64,000 bases of DNA, from positions 10,168,001 through 10,232,000 of the forward strand of contig OU612075.1 in the NCBI GenBank assembly GCA_914767715.1, written 5' to 3'. The notes below the pieces were generated by a model that was not told where the DNA came from, searched no databases, and was given only the letters and a program-made list of their open reading frames with translations. Made by a program: the position numbers and the translations under genes. Positions 1-11,853 of this stretch are shown piece by piece. Position 1 is the stretch's first letter, and each line of letters begins with the position of its first letter. This DNA is from Membranipora membranacea (taxonomy: Eukaryota > Bryozoa > Gymnolaemata > Cheilostomatida > Membraniporidae).

Positions 1-488
1 ACCTTTGACGTTCAAAGTTTTGGGATGGTAGCTCTAATCCACTGCGGCCGGGTCGCAGAATGGCCGGTAATGATTCGTCTGACACTAAATGCCTAAAATG
101 GAAGCAACATATTTCATATGAACAAGAATAACTGATGACTGCTTTCAGTCACTACTAGTTCATAGAGAAAGGATATATCCTTACTCTGTGATTAGTTAGT
201 CACTAAACCAAGTTGGTTTTATCTGGCAGTATGGTTATAATATACAAGATACTAGTACAACATGGACTGTACCATCAGCTAATATAATGTGATAATATTA
301 CAGTGTTCCACATGGTAAATGAAATTATGTTGACTAGAGAGCTACAGATTTTGAATTACTCAATCTAAAGTGACAAGTTACAGTACAGTGATGCATTATT
401 TGATAGGGTCCTCCTTGGTGACGCTGACAGATAGAGGTTCTTATAGTAGCAGATTGAGTGGCAGACAACTTGTACCTAATGTACTTAC
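1..488. other. Left edge, downstream of BIR exon
   Basis: No independent gene is seen. On the minus strand this is the DNA downstream of the BIR exon. A good donor (GTAAGTA) starts at 488, and a possible acceptor (CTGTCAG) near 430 would add nine codons ending in TAA. That terminal exon is only a guess. The segment at 169-190 carries one half of the palindrome found intact at 42577-42606. Confidence 0.4.
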
Positions 489-1021
489 AGTAGAGAGGAA
501 GAGTAACGCTTGTAAATTGCCTTCAGTTCAGAATTGGGCATTCCTACAGAGAAGTTTACATCAGCCAGGTTATCCGGGCCGTTATTAGCACCGGAGTCTG
601 TCACTAGCGGATCGTTATTATGTAATGTGAGGTTCGCCTCATCTTGTGGAATTCTGCGATCAGATATTGTTGATTGCCTTGGTGTTATCGTCAACTTGAC
701 AATGTCTTGTTTGTCACAATAATTGTTTCTCACAATGAATATGCATCTGTTTTTGGTTAAGATCTTATGCCACAGAAGAGGAGACTGAGAGGGGTGTATC
801 CTTCGGAGTGCAAGGTTACACCAAGGACACTTAATATAACTTTCAGTCCCTCTGCGTCCTCTGACAAAGATGAATCCAGCGACTGCAAAACGAAGTGCTG
901 GTGTATAGCTCTGTCTGTCTGCAAACTCCTCTATAGCGGACGTGAATGTCTCCAGTCGATAACTTTGTCCACGAAACTGACTCCATGTTTCAGTTGGTCT
1001 AGGTAAACGCTCAATCTCCAT
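489..1021 (-). CDS. BIR (IAP repeat) domain protein, exon
   Basis: An open stretch of about 177 codons from ATG at 1021 reads as a baculovirus-IAP-repeat zinc fold. Visible marks are RLETF near residue 23, AGFIF near 49, then CPWC, a His 17 residues after its second Cys (LLWHK) and a Cys 8 residues further (NRCIF). This matches C-x2-C-x16-H-x7-C of BIR domains, which bind caspases or related partners. The usual Gly-Trp/Asp-Pro-Trp stretch between CPWC and the His is replaced by RRIHPSQSPLLW, so caspase-binding ability is uncertain. About 80 residues after the domain match nothing I recognise. In-frame TAA (485-487) lies inside a strong donor, CTACT|GTAAGTA, so the exon probably splices on and the protein may be longer. 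No RING finger is visible. Alternatively it is a single-exon gene, or a retained copy of an IAP exon. Confidence 0.6.
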
Positions 1022-1319
1022 TAGGTCTAAAGTTTTTGCAACGATTGTTCTGGGTATGAAAGTAGTCCTTTCTATATTTCATAACTTTCACCAACTTTAT
1101 ACTGAAGCCTTGGTCGCAATTCTGAAACAAAAGAAAAGGTCACTTAATGCTAGCTGTCACCAATATTTACTTGGTTGGGCAAGAGTTAATCTTTTGTCTA
1201 TACATCATGAAACCATAGTACATATAAAAAACAGCAACATGCAATTCTATGTTAACAACATGACACTACCTACCCAGGCTTCGGCATAAAATAATGCTGG
1301 CTGTCAAACAGTTTCGTTT

Positions 1320-1355
1320 TATCAATAGTTTATCAATAGTTTATCAATAGTTTAT
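1320..1355. repeat. Short tandem repeat, 13-bp unit
   Basis: Three head-to-tail copies of a 13-bp unit (ATCAATAGTTT with two flanking bases) are read directly. About 25 bp downstream, a 12-bp inverted pair (TTGGCAAAGTTT and AAACTTTGCCAA) at about 1380-1422 may form a small hairpin. Confidence 0.7.
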
Positions 1356-1594
1356 ACACTCAATGATATTGTATTATGTTTGGCAAAGTTTCAAAGTATC
1401 ACATCACATCAAACTTTGCCAAGCTTTTGCTGTTAGCAGGAGGAGCTTATCTTAATTTTGGTGAGTTGATAAAGTAGGAAACTAGGATCTCCATCTGTCA
1501 AAGGATGGGATAAGGTGAGTCTAGGAAGTAGTTGGCAGAAACAACCTTATTTTATCATTAAACAGTAAACTAGCAAAATTTCAACAATTTTCCA

Positions 1595-1845
1595 GGGGGG
1601 TCTTTCAATTAGAAACAGCCAGAATCGCAATATTATCGCTCACTCACTGAGTGAGCGATACCTGCTAGGGGTCTCACTTTCAGATCGCTCAGTCACTTGA
1701 TGGAACTATATACATTCTGAGTGAGCGATTTGGGAGCGATTTTCTCTAATTGAAACACCAAGTGAGTGATAATTTTGAGCGATGTGATAGTGATGTGATA
1801 ACTTGCTTTAGTAAAGGATCACTCTTTCTAATTGGAAGACCCCCC
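1595..1845. mobile_element. MITE family A, copy 1 (complete)
   Basis: About 250 bp with terminal inverted repeats GGGGGTCTTTCAATTAGA on the left and its near-complement ending GAAGACCCCC on the right (one mismatch). CAG/CCAG on both sides looks like the target duplication. The inside is rich in the palindromic words CGCTCACTC and GAGTGAGCG. There is no coding capacity, so it needs a transposase in trans. Closely related copies lie at 2793, 8088 and 61868. Confidence 0.8.
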
Positions 1846-2414
1846 AGAGTGATGATTGTCTCTGAATCCAACAAACACATTGTGTTGGGTTCAGAACTCA
1901 AACATTGTGGGGGGTCGGACTGGGGATGGTGAGATGACGCAATGAGCGCAGTAGGATTCATGGGTTGGAGTCCATATGAGTAAGCTTTCTACATAGATTG
2001 CTCCAGCCCCAGCAACTCGTCGTTTCATCAAATCATTACAAAAGTACAAGGATGCAAAATTTCGAATGGCAGACTTATACGTAATATGGATGTTTATGAC
2101 ATCATATCTACCTACGCAAGGCTGGCGAGCAATCGTCAGCGAGGCTTGACTTTAATAAGTCGTAATTTCAGTCCTAATTGCCCGATTGAGCTGTTCTTTG
2201 GATCATTCCGAAGTTAATTAGTTAGAGAAACATCTCTGGTTATTTTAAGGTTAATACACTATGTCTTGATCCTTTTAGTTTATAATTGAGCCTATGTCAG
2301 CATATGCTTTATCGTGATATGGGTCTTTCGATTAAAATAAAGATGTCTTTGAGCCAGATTAAAGCAATAACTTCGCTCAAAGTTATAACTTGTTTAATGT
2401 TATATCAATTAACC

Positions 2415-2480
2415 AAATTCGTTCGCAAATCGCTCACTCAGAATATATAAGGATATATCAAGGAGTGAGCGAATTGGGTC
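2415..2480. repeat. MITE family A fragment
   Basis: The words CGCTCACTCAGAATATA and GAGTGAGCGAATTGGG match the interior of the complete family A elements. The terminal repeats are missing, so this is a decayed or internally captured fragment. Confidence 0.5.
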
Positions 2481-2792
2481 CGAGACCTCAGGTATTTCAA
2501 GCACCTGTGTCACCAGTATATGGTCATGGAGTCCTTTCAAAACTGATTAATAAATGGTAATGACACCTCAGTGTGTCATGCCACTGCTCAGCAGGTAGGG
2601 TAGGCCCATGTGTTGGAGGTGCCTCTGAATCAAATCAATCTGGGCAAAGACCACGACTGACTGGTGATAATATAATGATCATGAAAATGATCGCATATCC
2701 AGAAGTGACTACTGCAACCGTACTCAAGCCCACTGATCACAGCCCAAGACTGAAGAGGGATCGACACATACTCTCCTCAAACAATTAACCTG

Positions 2793-2970
2793 AGGGGTCT
2801 TTCAATTAGAAAGAGCGATGCTTTACTAAATCGCTCAAAATTATCACTCTCACTTGGTCTTTCAATTAGACAAAATCGCTCCCGAATCGCTCACTAGACT
2901 GAACGATCTGAAAGAGAGAACCTAGTAGCAGGTATTGCGATTTTGGCTGTTACCAATTGAAAGACCTCCC
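2793..2970. mobile_element. MITE family A, copy 3 (inverted, deleted)
   Basis: Inverted relative to copy 1 and shorter (about 178 bp). It begins AGGGGTCTTTCAATTAGA and ends AATTGAAAGACCTC. CCTG occurs on both flanks, fitting a 4-bp target duplication like that of the copy at 8088. The internal order of family words is reversed and part of the centre is missing. Confidence 0.7.
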
Positions 2971-3249
2971 TGCCATGTATATGTCCTATTGCTACTGAAT
3001 AGAAACACTGACTAGACCTACCTAATCTAATCCCTAGAGGGCGTTTGTGCAAATTTCAGTTTTTGATGACTTACTTAGGCGAAGTTCATTGCTTAGGCCT
3101 ACCTAGTACACAGTGACAATTGCATGCGATTCAATTGCTCCATTGTGACTGTCTTGGCTCTCCAACAAGGATCTCCTAGTCCTTGCACTAAGACTCATCT
3201 GACCAAGGAATTATTCTTTGCAATGAGTGGAGATGCGAGTAGTTGCCAG

Positions 3250-3485
3250 ATGGGTCGAGGGATCAGGGATAGCTCAGTGTCAGAGGCGTTGGACTCAGGA
3301 TCATGAGTTCCTGAGTTCGAGCCCCACCACCGGGTGCCACTGTTTGTCTAGTACTACCTGATTTGGCTGTCGCGGGCCATTAACCCTAGCCGACCTGAAA
3401 TCGAATAATGGACGATGGCTTGCCATATTGCCTAATACCTTCAAAATTGAAGTTGGCGATTACTCTTCATAACATAACATAAACC
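3250..3485 (+). mobile_element. tRNA-derived SINE
   Basis: The head contains a polymerase III A-box-like TAGCTCAGTGTCAGAG at about 3269 and a B-box GAGTTCGAGCC at about 3312, with tRNA-like spacing. A roughly 150-bp unrelated body follows, and then a short repeated tail (CATAACATAACATAA). This is the normal layout of a tRNA-headed SINE. No full cloverleaf can be drawn, so a functional tRNA is unlikely. Confidence 0.65.
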
Positions 3486-4091
3486 CCAAGGAATGCGGAT
3501 GTGACTCGACGGTGTGACTGTTATGCAGGCTATGCGATGATGAGGTGGAGGGTCAGGGTCACACCAAGGAGTTACAGTGAGTAACAGAAGAACAGAGTAC
3601 TATTTTTGGTCATACTTACTACCACCATGACCACCACTTGATTCTATGAAAGTGAACCCCCTCTCTCTGTCCCAGTCATCACACTACCAGCACTGGTTGA
3701 GAGAGTTCATTGATTCCACTACCAGACTCTCAGTCTCTTCCTTGCCTGCCCAACAACTCCAGTCCCAGGATATGGGGTGAATCAAGTACTAGACTACTAG
3801 GTAGTAATAATTAATTTAAAGACTAACTAATTCAACAAATACTATAGTAACTAAGCTGAATTATAAATCAGCAGTACTGCACAAACTTACCAGAACAATA
3901 AAATACCAGCATCATTTTATTTCTGTAACATAAACCTCTTGGTTAGGAGATATCTTTGGTTAGCACTTGAGTATCATCAAATTGACATGATTGTGACTGT
4001 TGTGAGACACAGGATAAAGCAATGAAGAAGTTACTCCTAGAATGGAGAGCACGTGATGTGCTATTTCTCTTTGAATAATCATGAAATTAGT

Positions 4092-4188
4092 TAGTCTAAG
4101 TGCTCAGACTCCAAGGCGCAGGGAGTTACTTGCGCAAGTTACTTGCGCAAGTAACTCCCTGCACCTTGGAGTCTGAGCACTTAGACTA
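4092..4188. repeat. Foldback hairpin, family D
   Basis: Arms of about 46 bp starting TAGTCTAAGTGCTCAGAC and ending in its complement meet at a short centre containing TTACTTGCGCAAG. The match between arms is nearly perfect. The outer sequence AGTCTAAGTGCTCAGAC recurs at 30244-30326 and, shortened, near 46555 and 54565, so this is a family of hairpin elements and not a unique structure. Confidence 0.8.
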
Positions 4189-4287
4189 GAAATTAGTGGT
4201 CTTGACAAGCTTTGTTCATGGGGTGGGATTTCCCCCACCCCTCCACCAACAAACTTTGAAAGACAGGCTAGGAAATCATGAGATAAA

Positions 4288-6092
4288 AACATAGACTTAT
4301 TAAGTATGGAAATCAGGAGCGACATGCTAAATGCCAAATGCTAAAGGCACAAGAATGCTAAATGCCAATTTGTTCAGAGAGGACACAATTCTTGTGGTTC
4401 AGATGGTGTTGCACTGTTTTGAGTTGTGATATGTTGTCCTCCATCAGGACAAAGACACGACTCAAATAAATACCGTGTGTCATATTATGCTACTAATTGG
4501 CCTACCATGGTGACTTACTCAGTTTATGACAGCCCCCAATCCAGTAATTCCTTTTATATCACACTCTACATCGCTAGGTGCTGTGGTATTCCAACCAACC
4601 AATGTAATCAATGTCAGCTGTACATGTCCGCTGACATCAGGGAGAATTCTCCCTGATGACACACATATCATTATTGGGATCATATTGAGTATTGAGATAA
4701 TGATGCTAAGCCATCAATGTCAGGTGAGATTGCCATCTCCTGCTTTCGATCCCACGCAAAACATATTCAAATTGCTGTACATGTATAGTACACAAATTAT
4801 ATGAAAATAATAACTGTCCAGTGTTTGCTCAAGGGCCGTAGAGAGAGTTGGACAACACGGAAACCCCATTGCAATCAAATGCTGTATATATACATATTGT
4901 ATCATTTTATTGTCGGAATATTAAATCTTTAAAGGGCAACCAAGGTTTCGCAGCAATGCATTAATGGGTAGCGAATAATGTGCTGGGCAGCATCAGCTTT
5001 GTGCAATACGCGATGCAAAACTCAAAGTAGTTGCTGACTCTAAGCTGGGTAACACTTCAGTTTAGGGGAGGTTCCAAGACTTTGCTGTAATAATTATAGA
5101 GCACAGGCTAAATAATAACAGGAACAGGAAACTGCTATGTGGTATTCTCTTTTAGCTGAGTTTGAGCACCTGATGGAAGAAATGTTTCACAAGAATTCTG
5201 GGCGAATAATCATCCGAATTATATTTTGTCTTTTTCCCCATGCAGAAGGTGCAATCTGCTATTAATCAATGGCCATCAATGAGAAGTTGTTTGAAACCTT
5301 GGTTGCCCTTTAAAGCCTGTTATTTGGAAATATTTGTCCAATTTCATTATGCTCATCATGAATACGTATCAGCCTCGAATGACACCGGATAGCATTTAGC
5401 AAAGTCTCGGGGCAACATCAAGCCGGACCTCAGGCATGAATCATATTAACATTGTCCAGTTCATAACAGACCCATAGACTAATTATACTCCCTAGAAAGG
5501 AAAAAACTGATGCTTATGCTTCACTGATCAAAATATGGCTTCATTGTGCTAGCTAGCAACACGCTACCACAACCACAGTAACTGGGTAGCACGCTCATTC
5601 ACTTGCCTTCTGCAGGTATTTCAAGCAACAAGTACCCCTGTTACTCGTTTGACTGGTTCGATTCAAGGAATGAATTATGCAGGTCAAAAGAAGTATGAAG
5701 ACAGTGCAAACTTTCACTAATGTGCTGTACTGTCATCATTACATGCACATTACATGTGAACGTCTGGCCAGTGGCAAGTCCATCGTGGCCATTTTAACAG
5801 CTTGTCAAATATATGAAAGATTTATTTCCGACTTTCAGGCTTCAACTATGGTAGGGGCATAAAACAATGAGGGGAAAATCTTTTTCATCGACCCATGATA
5901 GTTGCCTGCTTGTGAATAGATGAATGTCAAAAAGTGCTTGTATTTTTGTAGGATAGATAACCATATTAACAATCTAAATCAAGGGAGTTGTGTCCCCTCT
6001 GATCAATTTAGCATTTTGCATTAAGCATTTTTGCAACTTTAGCATTTGGCATTTAGCATGTCGCTCCTGATTTCCATAATCAAGTCTATGGG
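4288..6092. repeat. Pair of long inverted repeats, 1.6 kb apart
   Basis: About 105 bp at 4288-4395 reappears inverted at 5984-6092. Shared words include CATAGACTT, GAAATCAGGAGCGACATG and GCTAAATGCCAAATGCTA. The arms may be ends of a 1.8-kb non-autonomous element or two separate insertions of one repeat in opposite orientation. No long open frame lies between them. A complete family C MITE (4933-5309) sits inside. Confidence 0.65.
4933..5309. mobile_element. MITE family C, copy 1, TTAA-flanked
   Basis: A 377-bp element begins AGGGCAACCAAGGTTTC and ends GAAACCTTGGTTGCCCT, with TTAA at 4929-4932 and 5310-5313. A second full copy lies inverted at 47633-47999, with the same TTAA on both sides. 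TTAA duplication is typical of piggyBac-type transposases. A TA duplication with one more base in each terminus would fit Tc1/mariner types instead. Confidence 0.8.
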
Positions 6093-7019
6093 TAAAAATG
6101 GTACTGTGACAAGATAACTCTTAATGCTCAAAAGTAGACAAATAGGATAGGTTCATCGTTCCAACCTTGAAATTTTGCACGAATAAAAAGTGATTAGGCT
6201 CACGGTTAGATTGTGTCTCTTTTTGTCCCATTGGCTAAGATTATTGGCAGATTGTTGCACACCCAAGAAGGACAATTATGGCCCCGCACTATCTACATGC
6301 GTACTGCCAGCCTCCGAGATGCAAACATCACACCAAGGACTTTTGGACAACTCCCTGATCACAACCTCTGTAATACTCCGATAGCCGTCTGAGCCTGTTC
6401 TGATTCAACAAAACTTTTGCGAATCTCCCATACTAATATTTGGTTAGAATATGTTGTAAACCTTTTTCAAAGGTAGGCTGAAGATTTGTTGTGAGGTGGG
6501 GAATACAGTAAAGGTTATCAAGGCAGGCTAGGTAAACGGATTCCTCGCCAAATATTACTTTGTCAAAGAGTCGATTCAAAGGCTTTCCCTGATGATTTCT
6601 GAATCCAAATGCAAGTGCGTCATTATATGAGACAGTTGAATACATGGGATTATATTTGCTGCTGCCAAGTTTTAACGGAAATTTTAAATTGCATGGCAAA
6701 TAATTAAGGTATTCAGGCTTTCATCGCTTTTGCACTTTAATAGATTTGAGCTCGTTTTTTACCCTTGTAGTACATGAACACTTGGCAGTGGTTTGTAATG
6801 CTCTAGGGTAGCATTGTGTGGACGCAATAGTATTAATACAGCCCCCTTCCCATCCTCAATACTACCCTCAAGAATACTTTCCTAACTGTTGAAAGCATTC
6901 TCTCAGTAATTATCCGTTGATCTTATGATTTAGTTTCAATCCCTTTCCTAGATCCTAGACGGTGTTTTTAATTTGTCACCAGCTGGCAATTCAGCTAGCC
7001 AGGGTGAGTGAGGTATCTC

Positions 7020-7150
7020 AAGCCAAATTAACGCGATCACTTCTCTCAAAATTTTCTCTCATTTGGTATTCCAATAAAAAAAACATTGTACAATGGTACA
7101 CGCAAAATGTAATAGTTCTATCACTGAGTGAGGAGTGATCAAAGGTGATT
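7020..7150. repeat. Decayed MITE family A-like sequence
   Basis: Words such as GCGATCACTTCTCTCAAAA, TTCCAATAAAA and ATCACTGAGTGAGGAGTG resemble the interior and ends of family A, but the copy is heavily diverged. It is included only as a probable fossil. Confidence 0.35.
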
Positions 7151-8087
7151 TTGTGTCTGAATCAACACCCAATGAATATTAGAGTTCTACAACATTTTTG
7201 CACAAATCTGCTCATGGTTTCAACATCTTCTATGGCCTATCAAAGAAAGAATTGATGGCAACACACATTACTAAAGCTTCCATGGCGAGTGCCTGACAAA
7301 TCGGGTGGCCAAGAAATCTGGAGCGAAAAAAACAAACATATTCATAACGTAGCGCCCTTTTTGTAGTGGTATTATCATAACATTTATGCAGTAGGTTCAC
7401 AGTAAATTGGTTTTCTAGTGTTCCAATCACCTGGAGGATTTGCACACCTTATCACATCATATTGTCCAACTCCATTTTTGAATGGCTGATATTGTGTTAT
7501 CGTTGATAAAAGGAATTCAGCAATCGCAGTTGTTCATATAACAGCTCCATGTGATTTCAGCGTGAAAAAGAGGAGGCAGAAAAATATGACAGCTTGGCCG
7601 TCGAAATTAAGAGAATGTGTGAGCTAGCACTCTTGGAGTGCAGTACAGACCAAGACACCGACTAGCGCTTCTAAGATTATCGCAGAATAACTTCTTCAGT
7701 CTGGTAGACAGCCCTGTTTGGTATACGCAAGTGCGGTAAATCTAAGTCTGGTAGTTCTGGACTGATGACAATTAATGACAATGAAACCAACAACAACTTG
7801 AGCTTATTCCTGATTTATCTTTCCATTTTTAAATGTGATGAAAAATGTTTTGATGGAGGTATAAAGTGTGAATGTGAGACCATATGGCTCATAAGATCTA
7901 ACTAAACAATGGAAGACTAGCACCTCAACAAAAGTAGAAATCAGAGTTGTTGCTGAAAAACTTTGCTGTTCTGTTAATTCATCCTATTTTCAGGTCACGA
8001 AATCAGTCGATGACTTTGGAACCATGTCAATCCCCTGGTCCTTGGACACAAAGCATCTCAGGAAAGAGACAAATTGATACTTATCCT

Positions 8088-8326
8088 GGGGGGTCTTTCA
8101 ATTAGAAACAACCAAAACCCCAATTGGATCGCTCACTCAGTGAGTGAGCGATACCTGCTAGGGGTCTCGCTTTCAAATCGCTCAGTCACTTGATGGAACT
8201 ATATACATTCTGAGTGAGCGATATGGGAGCAATTTTGTCTCATTGAAAGACCAAGTGAGTGATAATTTTAAGCGATGTGATAGTGATAACTTGCTTTAGT
8301 AAAGCATCGCTCTTTCAAGACCCCCC
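8088..8326. mobile_element. MITE family A, copy 2 (complete)
   Basis: About 240 bp, colinear with the copy at 1595 over nearly its whole length, including GATACCTGCTAGGGGTCTC and GATGGAACTATATACATTC. It starts GGGGGGTCTTTCAATTAG and ends CTTTCAAGACCCCC. CCTG on both sides is the likely target duplication. The right terminus has lost part of the inverted repeat. Confidence 0.8.
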
Positions 8327-11300
8327 CTGTATGCACATACCGCAACGTTATACCCTGCAAATAAACTTGATGTTTTTGATATTGTTGTTCAAATAAATTG
8401 ATATCATCTTTTGTTCAATTAGGATAGCAGCAATATCCTTATCTTTGACATCCTTGATACTCTTGTTTTTGATATCAAGAGGATATCTATGATAAGAAAT
8501 GTGATCATGTGATGGAGGTAGTGCCTGATTGTCACATGACACAAACCAATGTTATGCGATAGTTCAACAGATATAGGTACATCATATAGATAATCAAATT
8601 CGATCCTTTTTCAAGTGGATATCTCAACTTATAAGTAAAATATCTTTGATACAATAATGCCACAATCATCCCTCATACAGTGAATTCATATCAAATTTAG
8701 AAGGATCTCCCCTAGGCTATTATCATTAATTTATGATCCAAAAATCACCGCAGTCAGCTTTGGACATGTTCCGAACTTCCGGATCACAATCACAGAATTA
8801 ATTGTTTAAAAAAAAACTTATGACACCTTTATTCCATTCCACACCCTGATTCCACACATATATCATTTGACATCAAATGACTAGCTATATTATCATCAAT
8901 ACAAAACTATCAAAACTTGAAAAGATTTTATTGGCCGAAGATGTCTCATGTCACGCCCTCGGTTAGTGTCAGAGCACATCTTCAGACTAACCTAAATGAT
9001 TAACTGAAGTACATCAGCTCACCCAGTATCCTAATTTAATTTTTTACACCAAATAAGAAGACTTAGTTGCGAATATTTGTGGGTGTATGTATATGTTATT
9101 ATCCAGCAGCTTAAGTAAACACCACACCCAAACATGCATATAATTCACTGATTATGTTGGCTCCGATAACTATCATGTTACATATTCATATTATGGTATG
9201 TCAATTATCTGGATAAAGATTGGAATTTTTAATAAGCATCACACCTTAAGCATCATGTCTCCAATGACACCCATAGACATGACATGATTCATATCCTGTT
9301 AGCAAAAGCAGAAAGTTGCACTCTATGGGTATCTCTACGTTAAGAAATACCACACACCGAATTTATTTGTGAAAAATCCGAAGGTATTCAATTAGTGAAC
9401 AGCTGTTACATTTTTGCATACTGAGTCAGAAATTGAATTGAAAGCATGTTCTGTGAAGGCAAGCTGTAATTTGTTTACATAAACTGTATTGACCAATCTA
9501 AGCCTATTTCTTCATCGTATAAAAACAAAGAGCATATTTGTATTATACCCTTAGAGAAAACTTTTGAAACAACAGATAAAAAATATCTTCCTTAACATGA
9601 GGAAAGCAGACAATTATGGTAACGATTAGTTAAGGGTTGTACAAAGTTTACCATTGAAACAACCTGACTGGATAATAAGGGCAAGGCAGTGCAATCAACA
9701 CTTATTATCCCATCCTCTCTGCTCTTATACGGCCTGGTTTCCTGACTTTCTGAGAGTTGTCTATGCATGTTCAAAGGTAAGACAACTCATTTGATGACAG
9801 AGTGGTGCATGATTATATTATCATAAACATTTATGAATAGTTATAGAAGAATAGAATACTGTTATATGTTAATGTCTGTTATAACATTTAGCAAAATGAG
9901 TGTTTTATATCAGCCTGAAGTAATTTGATAATTTTAACCATATGACCAAATGCTATTGTATAAATCCCCACCCCCCAACCGAACAAAGCTTCAGGCTAGT
10001 ATCTTGCTGTATTTCCACCCCTTCAAAAACATTATTATCTAAAAGTTCCTAATTCCTAGGTAATTACTAAGTTTGACTAAAAATCCCATGGTTGTTTGAG
10101 TGTAAGATACAAATAACAAACAGACCTGCTTCATGTTTACACATCACCAAATTTCGAATCCTAGTTGACAGATTTGAATTGGCCTGTTTGTTGTAGATAT
10201 CTTGATCACTTCTTCAACTAGAAGTGAAGTATCCAAAAGCTGACTCTTAATATACACCTTGGTACCACATAGGCTTGTGAAGAGAGTTTGTGTTTTGAGC
10301 TATATTAATACTCATAATTGAGGTTGAGGTTGTTCTACAGCGAGAGGGAGTCATATGAGATGAGAGCATCTCAATGCCACTATCTAGAAGCTAAATATAT
10401 GTATTAGCTTCTTTGTTTATTGCACACAGATATGAATTGTCCCTATCACCTCAAAAGGTTTTGTGGTGTTAATTCCTAGTCTGATCATTGGACTACAGGT
10501 GATCAAGAGAGTCCTTGAGTTTTTTGAAAATAATAGAACTTGTTTTATTCATACTTGCCCGACAAAGATCAGTTAAATTGCCTGTGTAGGTGATAATGCT
10601 CTCCTGTCCTAGAGACATTACCCGTCCATTTACAGCCACTGCATATGTTAATGACAATGCAAATTTGGCATTCTTGTGATTGGACCAAAAGACATGAGAC
10701 ATCTATAATAAACGATGATTTGGACTTTATAGCTCATAACTAATTGAATCACATTAAGTCTCACAATTGTGTACATGATATTTTTGCTCTGTCCATCACA
10801 CAACACACAGGAGTTGTCCCCTATCTACAGGTAGTGTGGGTTACTCAGTAAGAGGTGTGACTGACTCCCATAGCAGCTACATCGTCCATGGTACTATGCC
10901 TCATAGAAGACAATCTATTTTTATTCTAGCATCATGTATGTTTATTTTCCCTAATCTCAATTCCAATACTTAATCAGCTAAAACAAAGTAATGTTGATAA
11001 TGATATGAACCGACAATGAGTTCTCGCTGATTAAACAAGCCACTGATCATTTATTCTAGATACATGTAGCTGTCAGGCAGAATCAAGAGTGTTTAAACTT
11101 ATAATGTTGAGATTACCATAGTGATAAGTTGCAATAGGCACCTGTGGCTGCAATTTATCCTTTATTTTGGCACATTACGGGAAGTATTTAAATATGATAA
11201 TAATACCAATTAAGTTTATAAAAAAAATACAGGCAAACATCGAAGTACAAATCTGATGAAGTTAGCTTGAATATTATTTTCATACTTATCCATAAGTAGT

Positions 11301-11437
11301 GGTTGATACCGTAGTAAGAATAAAAAAGTAATAAAATAGAAAGGTATAACACAGATTATGCGTGAAATGTTATGGAATCATTTTGTCTAAAATCAAGAGG
11401 TAATTAAACAGCATTAAACAATGGCATCCGCCCAATG

Positions 11438-11443
11438 TTTATT
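11438..11443 (-). terminator. Candidate poly(A) signal for LAMP
   Basis: AATAAA on the minus strand, about 410 bp downstream of the LAMP stop codon. It is the first canonical hexamer found after the stop. The 3' UTR end itself cannot be seen. Confidence 0.35.
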
Positions 11444-11608
11444 CAAAGTTGCACCATTAGAAAGTTCCACTTGACCTGCAGTCTTAATGATATCAAAATT
11501 ACTCGATGTGAATTATATGTGAGCTAATGGTGCCAGAATCATCACATAAACACATCATATTAGAGATGAACCAGCTGCAGTCACACTGTTGACGTGATAT
11601 ATGATTAG

Positions 11609-11772
11609 ATGTATATCTCTGATCGATAGAGAGTGAATTAATTCACTTAGTAAGAGTACCATACAAGGAATTTGGTGTATCAACCCGTGTTCAAATGGAA
11701 TATTTAGGGGTGGGTACATGTTAGGTACTGCTACTAAATTGACTCTAACGATCAGAGATACACCCTATGTTA
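11609..11772. mobile_element. MITE family B, copy 1
   Basis: Begins TGTATATCTCTGATCGATAG and ends CGATCAGAGATACA, with a diverged palindromic interior including GTTAGGTACT. Relatives lie at 24005 and 27934. It lies just downstream of the LAMP stop, so it is probably part of the LAMP 3' UTR. Confidence 0.65.
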
Positions 11773-11853
11773 ATAGTGTTTTCTCGATGTCATTGTGGGC
11801 TGCAGTAAGATTTGGTATGTTAATCAATGTTTTGCTGTATATGTTCAGTATAC

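Larger units (their letters stand above)
1022..11437. other. Gene-poor, repeat-rich interval
   Basis: Over 10 kb without a supported gene. It holds MITE family A copies, a tRNA-derived SINE, a near-perfect hairpin, a pair of inverted 105-bp repeats and a TTAA-flanked MITE, each listed separately. Open frames here are short (under 90 codons), lack recognisable motifs and show no convincing splice structure. A minus-strand frame at 6433-6699 (88 codons) is the least random looking but unassigned. Some distal part may be LAMP 3' UTR or BIR upstream sequence. Confidence 0.6.

Noticed and set aside
3250-3330. Functional tRNA gene
   Set aside because: A- and B-box-like words are there, but acceptor and anticodon stems do not pair, and a long body and CATAA tail follow, which is SINE structure.
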